Assembly (NCBI GenBank): GCA_963978905.1
Contig: OZ022259.1
Location: 62,001-126,000, forward strand
Reading direction: 5' to 3'
Source: Trichostrongylus colubriformis
Lineage: Eukaryota > Nematoda > Chromadorea > Rhabditida > Trichostrongylidae
Length of the DNA: 64,000 nucleotides
The position numbers and the translations under genes were made by a program. This document shows, piece after piece, positions 58,112-64,000 of this stretch. Under the pieces are notes generated by a model, which saw only the letters and a list, made by a program, of their open reading frames with translations, was not told the origin of the DNA and did no database searches. How positions within the stretch are numbered: the stretch's first letter is position 1; every line of letters starts with the position of its first letter.

Positions 58112-58486
58112 AGGAACCGGAAGGGGTCCGAAACAAGAGAAAAATACAAAGAAATGAGCATTTTGTAACGAAAGCAGAAGGTTAGAAGCGATAATCGGTG
58201 AAAAAACGCGAATTCAAAAGTGCATCGCTGCGGTGTGCATTCGCGCCTCATTCGCACCATCGCACTGACTTTCCGAGTTGCCCGCTGTAGGAGACGGGCC
58301 GCGGTCCAACATTAGTTGCAGCACCTAACTCCCACCGCAGTGGAGTGGCCATTCCCAACTACATTAGCATTCATGTAAGTACATCTAGAAACAATATAAG
58401 AAAGAATAAAGGAAAAAGTATAAGGAAAAAGCAAATTTATAAAAGAAGCATCTTCTCTTGGCACCACGCCACGGCGTCAAATTGGG
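58108..58486. repeat. MITE family D, copy 2, interrupted by the LTR element
   Basis: Matches 6310-6761 from AAAGGAACCGGAAGGGGTCC to GGCGTCAAATTGGGGAG, then stops abruptly at the TGTCGGGTCC start of an LTR. The right part of D is not seen before the window ends. Confidence 0.82.
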
Positions 58487-58487
58487 G

Positions 58488-59044
58488 AGTGTCGGGTCCG
58501 AGCCGTGAGTAGCGAGGCCACCCAAGTGCCCCGCACGTGCCACCCACGGCGCAGCAGCTGGCAGAGGTCAACGGAGGTGAACGGAGGGCAGTCGTGATGG
58601 TCGCCTGACCATAGCCCGTCGTGTGCTTTCCCTCGTCTTCCCCCCTTTCTATCCCGTATTTTAGTATTATGTATATTATGTAATAAATATGTATAGCCAG
58701 TTCTCTTGTAATAAATTCCATACCGCTACACACCCTTCAGGTTAAGGATTAGCTACCCTTTAATCTGACAACCTCCCAGGTAAGGAGAAGCAGGGCGAAT
58801 GAGTTCAGGTATGACCTCACGCCCATCACAATACTTTCCAAGGGTCGTAAACGGCCTTACCACAACAACAGAAGGCAACGACATGGAGAATAGGACCACC
58901 CATAAATTACCTCAAGACCCCACAAGCAATAGTCCAGCATGACTCTAACTAACAAAGGAAAAATAAACCGCTCAATAATAAATGACTAACAAAGAAAAAA
59001 AACCGCTCAATAATAAATCTTAGTAGCAGGAAAATTCGAATACA
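58488..59044 (+). repeat. Candidate 5' LTR
   Basis: Begins TGTCGGGTCCGAGCCG exactly where MITE D homology ends. It contains two AATAAA-type signals (about 58681 and 58711). One possible end is CTACACA near 58735; another is ATACA at 59044, followed by TGGCGTATACTGGGG, which looks like a tRNA primer-binding site. The 5' boundary is good, the 3' boundary a guess. Confidence 0.5.
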
Positions 59045-60162
59045 TGGCGTATACTGGGGCTAGCAAACAGAAAATTGGCTAATTTTCATGAATTAGTTCG
59101 ATTTGTTCCAGTGTTAGTAGAAACATTACATGTAGATAGAAATCCCTACCTTCCAATTGATACGTCGATATACCTCAACGTAGAGTACATGGCGCAATCC
59201 CATTTTTTTGAATTAGGAGGCTTACAAACAACTTGGCATAGTTCTCTCATCGAAAATGACAACCCAGGGTAGTTCGATCATCTCATATTGATAAATATTA
59301 GATATAGTTTAAGAAAATAAGATTTTCTGATTTTTATTCATAATTTTCTATATTTCCTTTCTTTTCTTCACTTTATTCACTAAAATGACTAATTATATAA
59401 ACGATAATGTTCCTTACAAACAATTTAACCTTCTACTGCTTCAATCCAGCAAATTAATAAGTTTTATGTTTCATTCGACCACTAAGTTAATCTTTCGTGC
59501 ACCTTGCCTCTCAAAGGCGCACAGGAGCGCACGTATATGATTTTTTTCAATACTAAACTTACCAAAAACGTTAAATTTTCCTTTTTCTTTTCTCTTTTCT
59601 TTTCTGAACCATTTTATTTAGCAAAATATCTTTAAAAATGAACAAATAACCGTTCCGTGGCGAATTAATTCGGGAGAATAAGTTTTATATGCCCAAACCT
59701 CTATTCAAATTGTCGGAAAGGTACGGTAATCTTAACAGCTGCGTGTGGGAGGTACCACCTAGGGACAGCCGCGTGTGGGAGGTGCCAGAAGCTTTCTCTT
59801 AGATAGATATAAGCTCGAAAACGAGCATTATCAACATTTGCTCTCGTCTGGAGCAGTCGGTCCGGTTCACCACCAGCTCAAGCCTCTAACAGCTCGTCCA
59901 GTTGTCCACGTTTGCCGCATATTGCCACCCAAAATAAGTGAGTCTTTTGAACATTTCGTTTAACATACTAACAACTTCTTTACTTTATTAGTTTTTTTTT
60001 TTCTTGCCTGACAATCCATACAAATACCAACTCAAAAAAAAACCCCTTTTGTTTCCTCAAAGTGTTTCTACATAACATACTAACAACTAGAATATAATTC
60101 AAAAATACATAAACATTTTTTTATATCAACCAACTTAGTACTCTCGTACTAGGTGTTAATAT
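59045..60162 (+). other. LTR element leader region
   Basis: AT-rich, without a convincing ORF. It holds a short direct repeat (GCGTGTGGGAGGT twice, 59741-59785). A possible leader intron runs from a GTGAGT at about 59938 to TACTAG just before the ORF start at 60163. Confidence 0.45.
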
Positions 60163-63100
60163 ATGAGCAGTTCCGACTCCGAACTATTAAATAGTCCGGA
60201 CGGAAGGCCATATTTTTTCTGTATCCCCGGTAGAAGGACAACTAAGCGTCGTTCAAGATCGCGTCTACTCCCAGTCCCTGATAAAAAGAAACTTAGGGAA
60301 AGAGGCGAATTTCGAGCATCTTCTGCAACTCCTTCTTGTTGTGTCATCCCCAATCGTCAGGTATTACAACGTATTAGAGCACAGTCAGTACCACCACAAG
60401 TAGAACCTTGTGCACCCCTTCCTGACTACGAAGACTCTCTATCAAGCGCCCCAACACCGCTTGATAGTCCACATTCACCAAGCCCGCAACCAATCGCCAA
60501 CCCTCCAGCACCAAGCCCACAACCGCAACCAATTGCCAATTCTCCAGCTCCAAGCCCACAACCTCAACCAGTCGCCAATCCTCCAGCTCCAAGTCCACAA
60601 CCGCAACGAATCGACGACCCCACAACTCCAAGTCCACAACCAAACGACGATTCTATAGCTGACCCACAATATCCTGTTATCGAAGCACCCATAGAAATAC
60701 AGATCAACTGTATCCAAGCTCAGGCAGGAAATAATATACACGCTAACCCATTCTTAGCTATGGAAAACGCCGCAGCAGACCGTTTAGAAGCAGCTTTTGA
60801 TAAGCTATGCCTAGCCCCATATGCTAGTAAATTACCTACATTCTACGGAGATAAGTCGGGAGCTGGTTTCATGGATTTCATTGCACAATTCAATGAAATA
60901 GGTAATATCATGGGTCTCAACGAATCACAAATGGTTCGCCTTCTTCCAGTTCATCTTAAGGGAGAGGCTAAAGCAGTTTTCGAAAATTTTTCCGATGAGG
61001 AAAAGCAAAACTGGCGAATGGCAGTAACTTCACTAAAGAATCACTTTTCGTCTGAGCATTTCTTAGACGTAGCGCGGGAACGAATCATAACTATGCGAAT
61101 GGAACCGGGAGAATCTCCCATTCTCTTCTCCAATAGACTCCGTAAGGAAATAATGGATGCATACCCAAGTGTCAACTTAGCTGAACAGCGTAAATTTCTC
61201 CAAAATATGGTATTTACAAACGCACTACCCAATTCAATTAAGCAAAAATTGAAAATTCTTGGTCCTTTACCCACCGACCATGACAAATTAGTAAGGGAGG
61301 CTGAACGGATGTTTGACATAGAAAAGACGGATAGTCAACATCAGGGAGAACATAGACTGATCGCGATAATTGATAAGGTCATAGATACGCTAGTTTCCAA
61401 AAGAAACTATGAATTTTCTCCCAACTTTAATCGCAATTCACCACGTAATCACAACCCCAACTTTCAGTATAAAAAACGGTATAACAAAAGTTCTTTCAAA
61501 AACAGTAACCGTCCTCCTTCACGTTCTAGAACCCCACCGCGTAATTCTGTAAGGTTTGCACCCAACAGCCAAAATAGCTATATTAGAGATAGAAAACCCT
61601 ATTTCAATAGGAACCGTTCACCAAATCGATCGCAGAATCGATCTAATAACCAATCAAACCGCCCTAATTTCAATAGAAATCAACAAAGGCCAAGATCACC
61701 ATTTCGTCGTCAAGCACAAACCCCTCCACGTTACCAGGTTAATTCCATACATCGTGTTCCATCCGTAGTATCTCTACAGCCAACTACTTCTCTATTTCTT
61801 GTTGCAATATTTAGTATCTTCATCATCCCTACGGATGCCATGTCTCTTAAATATCAACTTTGTGCAGCTGGGAAATCAGGATGGCCTATTGCCTTTCCAG
61901 ATCCCATTAAATGCACTAGTTCTCCTAATGCGTCGGAACTTCTTATCACAGAAGCTGAACTTTATGTAGAGCAAACAGAGCCACTTTTGATAACAGCGTT
62001 TCACTGTTTCAATAAGACTAGGAAAATTTGTGCTTCCTCCTATCTACATGTAACTTTTTCGGTTGATAGTGATGAGGAATTCATGACTCCTGTTGATCCT
62101 GCTCTGTGCAAATCACTGACGGAAACAAGGAAGTTCATGGGAGTTCCTCTCGAACAATTCTCGCCGAATACATATGGTTCAGAAAATCAAATCCACTACT
62201 CTTACCCATGGTTTTTCGGGGAGAAATGCACAGTCACTACGAATGTGTATTTCGAAAAAGGTGTCATAGCAACTTTTGACGGCGATCACGTAATAGGACA
62301 ATTTGGCGATATGGCACATTGCACCATGGGAAGAACCCAATGTATTCCAACGCATGGCACTGTCATTTGGACAAGACCGCAATTGTTAAGTCGGCTGTGT
62401 CGTTATGTAAAAGCAGCTAATGGCGTAGCATATGTAACACCAACTCACATAGTACTTAGCAATATCCAATCCGCCTTTACATATAAGAATGTAACATTCG
62501 CACCTTCCAAGTTGTACTCATGGTGTCTTAGTCAGCACGCTATCCCAATGGACAATGGAGTTTTCATTGTCCTTCCGGAAATAGCGGGATACAACCCTCG
62601 CACTTTATTCTCTGCACATTCTGATGTGGTAGAATCTATCAATCAAAAGCATTTTTACAATTCACAATTCGTACATTTTGCAAAAACAGTAAGCCAATCT
62701 AGTCGCATGTATCGTGCTACGCCTAACGCTACTCACAATGCAACCTCAACCGATTCAACTCCACCAGAAGCGTTACCTTTCAATCTGGGTATACTTCATA
62801 AATTTATCCATTCATTGCAGAAAAAGTCATTAGATTCTAAAAGATTCACTTTCGGAGTTCGCTCGCGCGCGAGAAGAGTCCGTGACATAAGTCTGAATAA
62901 TCATAATATTTTGGATACTTTGTTACGTGCCACCAAAAGCCCGGAAATCTTTATTCCTATAGAAACTACTACGCAAGCTCCAGTGAATATCTCGGCTCAG
63001 ATAGCTCATCATATAGCTCTTAATAGTGAACCAGACTTTGAGACTATGATTGACGATAGTTCAATTAGTCACGAAGAACGGCAAGATAGTAGACAGGCGG

Positions 63101-63561
63101 AACTTAATACAAAGTTGCAATTTTTGAAATTCAAGATGGACGAAGTTGTCAAACAAGATTATAACTATTTACTAGATCGTATCTGCTCTCTTATGAATTT
63201 TAAAATACAATCAATCAAAAGCATAGCTCAAATAAATCCGACTAGCGCAGCACGTATGTTGCTGAATCGAGAAGATATATTTGCCTTATCTGCAGGAGAC
63301 GTTCTCATGGTTTCCAAATGCAGAGAAATTATAATAGATGAAATCATTCTTGACCACAATATCAAAGGAACTTGTTATGTGTTTACACCTGTTAGATCAG
63401 GAAAAACACACTATTTCATCCAACCCGGCACACGAGACCTTGTTAAAGATAGTCCCGAAGCTGACTGTGGACATCTTCCATTTGGAATTTATAACGATGG
63501 TTATAACCATTATAAGTCACCATCTGGTTATGCCCAAGTGACAAACATTCACTTTATTTGA
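60163..63561 (+). CDS. Gag-Env fusion polyprotein of a nematode retroelement
   Basis: An uninterrupted frame of 1132 codons. Residues ~104-164 are tandem PSPQPQPIAN-type proline repeats. Residues ~223-389 are a Ty3/gypsy-type Gag (TFYGDKSGAGFMDFIAQFNE, LPVHLKGEAKAVF). Residues ~413-525 are an Arg/Asn/Ser-rich basic tail, with no CCHC knuckle. Env-like features then start abruptly: a hydrophobic signal-like segment (SLFLVAIFSIF, ~543-559), many Cys and N-glycosylation sites, and a basic furin-type site (RSRARRVR, ~900-908). There is no membrane anchor before the stop. Protease, RT and integrase are absent. Gag would package RNA and Env would mediate membrane entry in an intact relative. I cannot assign the Env fusion class. 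Confidence 0.75.
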   Translation: MSSSDSELLNSPDGRPYFFCIPGRRTTKRRSRSRLLPVPDKKKLRERGEFRASSATPSCCVIPNRQVLQRIRAQSVPPQVEPCAPLPDYEDSLSSAPTPLDSPHSPSPQPIANPPAPSPQPQPIANSPAPSPQPQPVANPPAPSPQPQRIDDPTTPSPQPNDDSIADPQYPVIEAPIEIQINCIQAQAGNNIHANPFLAMENAAADRLEAAFDKLCLAPYASKLPTFYGDKSGAGFMDFIAQFNEIGNIMGLNESQMVRLLPVHLKGEAKAVFENFSDEEKQNWRMAVTSLKNHFSSEHFLDVARERIITMRMEPGESPILFSNRLRKEIMDAYPSVNLAEQRKFLQNMVFTNALPNSIKQKLKILGPLPTDHDKLVREAERMFDIEKTDSQHQGEHRLIAIIDKVIDTLVSKRNYEFSPNFNRNSPRNHNPNFQYKKRYNKSSFKNSNRPPSRSRTPPRNSVRFAPNSQNSYIRDRKPYFNRNRSPNRSQNRSNNQSNRPNFNRNQQRPRSPFRRQAQTPPRYQVNSIHRVPSVVSLQPTTSLFLVAIFSIFIIPTDAMSLKYQLCAAGKSGWPIAFPDPIKCTSSPNASELLITEAELYVEQTEPLLITAFHCFNKTRKICASSYLHVTFSVDSDEEFMTPVDPALCKSLTETRKFMGVPLEQFSPNTYGSENQIHYSYPWFFGEKCTVTTNVYFEKGVIATFDGDHVIGQFGDMAHCTMGRTQCIPTHGTVIWTRPQLLSRLCRYVKAANGVAYVTPTHIVLSNIQSAFTYKNVTFAPSKLYSWCLSQHAIPMDNGVFIVLPEIAGYNPRTLFSAHSDVVESINQKHFYNSQFVHFAKTVSQSSRMYRATPNATHNATSTDSTPPEALPFNLGILHKFIHSLQKKSLDSKRFTFGVRSRARRVRDISLNNHNILDTLLRATKSPEIFIPIETTTQAPVNISAQIAHHIALNSEPDFETMIDDSSISHEERQDSRQAELNTKLQFLKFKMDEVVKQDYNYLLDRICSLMNFKIQSIKSIAQINPTSAARMLLNREDIFALSAGDVLMVSKCREIIIDEIILDHNIKGTCYVFTPVRSGKTHYFIQPGTRDLVKDSPEADCGHLPFGIYNDGYNHYKSPSGYAQVTNIHFI

Positions 63562-63764
63562 GCTATGCTTTTGATTGATTGTATTTTAAAATTCATAAGA
63601 GAGCAGATACGATCTAGTAAATAGTTATAATCTTGTTTGACAACTTCGTCCATCTTGAATTTCAAAAATTGCAACTTTGTATTAAGTTCCGCCTGTCTAC
63701 TATCTTGCCGTTCTTCGTGACTAATTGAACTATCGTCAATCATAGTCTCAAAGTCTGGTTCACT
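63547..63764 (-). repeat. 218-bp inverted duplication of Env sequence
   Basis: 63564-63766 is, as far as I can read, an exact reverse complement of about 63017-63233 in the Env half. The octamer ATTCACTT occurs at 63547-63554 and 63765-63772, bracketing the insert. Env-like coding resumes in another phase after the second octamer, followed by a TAG at 63915-63917. The duplication supplies the stop codon that ends the long ORF. Confidence 0.85.
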
Positions 63765-64000
63765 ATTCACTTGAATCTGCCCAACGGTGTAACTAATGAA
63801 AACTTCGTTTTCAATGCACCACCCATATTTCATTCGGATTTAGCCAAGATTTCGACTGACATCTATCTCATCAAGAGTCATATCAATGCAATGACCAATT
63901 TATACACAGTCAAATAGAAGTCATCGACAAGCAAGTTAGGATCCATCTCGGATAAGCTTGAAAATGAAGTTGCTGACTCTGCCGGATATCTGGAATCAAA

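Larger units (their letters stand above)
58487..64000 (+). mobile_element. LTR retroelement with gag-env ORF and no pol, continues past the window
   Basis: Inserted in MITE D. It comprises a candidate 5' LTR, a ~1.1 kb leader and a long ORF joining Gag-like and Env-like halves (60163-63561), followed by an inverted duplication of Env sequence and further Env-like frame to the right edge. No protease, RT, RNase H or integrase motif was found on either strand. The 3' LTR is outside the window, so LTR identity and age cannot be judged. Confidence 0.75.

Noticed and set aside
59075..59272. 65-codon ORF as an accessory retroviral gene
   Set aside because: No recognisable motif and no supporting context beyond lying in the leader.
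60374..60741. Minus-strand ORFs opposite the proline repeats
   Set aside because: Trp/Leu-rich shadows of the repeated Pro-Gln codons.
1..64000. CRISPR arrays or bacterial operons
   Set aside because: No regularly spaced short repeats or dense collinear ORFs; introns, trans-splice acceptors and eukaryotic transposons show this is animal DNA.

Overview
This is eukaryotic, intron-containing and extremely repeat-rich DNA, most likely from a rhabditid/strongylid (clade V) nematode. Three host genes can be recognised. The first two are a closely spaced same-strand pair with nematode-style splice acceptors directly before each start codon: ufm-1 (UFM1, 52109-53248) and tomm-7 (TOM7, 53556-56303). 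The third is a luqin/RYamide neuropeptide precursor, lury-1 (from 34044), encoding PALLSRY-amide and AVLSRY-amide. No bacterial genes, operators or CRISPR arrays are present.

Almost everything else that can be named is mobile DNA. Mariner/Tc1 elements lie at 3545-4608, 4823-6096, 31237-32076 and 35694-36312, with a Tc1-type MITE at 38662-39169. Two fold-back elements built from inverted mariner 3' ends lie at 26069-26756 and 29445-30123. A Penelope-like element sits as an inverted pair around 12301-15350, and its 3' region carries a hammerhead-ribozyme-like motif. CR1/Jockey-type LINE pieces lie at 11150-12012 and 22677-25011, and an RTE relic at 27240-28010. From about 58487 to beyond the right edge there is an LTR retroelement whose 1132-codon ORF joins a Gag-like half directly to an Env-like half with no Pol between them.

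A set of TTAA-bounded MITE families (here A, A2, B, C, D) is spread over the window. One copy of A interrupts the left Penelope arm, and the other arm preserves the unoccupied TTAA site. These MITEs are often chained end to end sharing one TTAA (45656-47158, 48918-49913, 57702-58486). Further families are E (TTA target duplication), G (9-bp duplication), H and another long fold-back with tRNA-like modules in their arms, and dispersed repeats F and I.

Layout: 0-9 kb MITEs and mariners; 9.6-15.4 kb fold-back, LINE, assembly gap and Penelope pair; 15.7-22 kb repeats F, C, E, I, B; 22.6-30 kb LINE, RTE and mariner fold-backs; 31-36 kb mariners around lury-1; 36-50 kb dense MITEs and H fold-backs; 50.8-56.3 kb tRNA-like fold-back, then ufm-1 and tomm-7, whose large intron holds nested repeats; 57.7-64 kb C|D chain broken by the LTR element. 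All calls come from reading the sequence; family names rest on remembered motifs and no database search was run.
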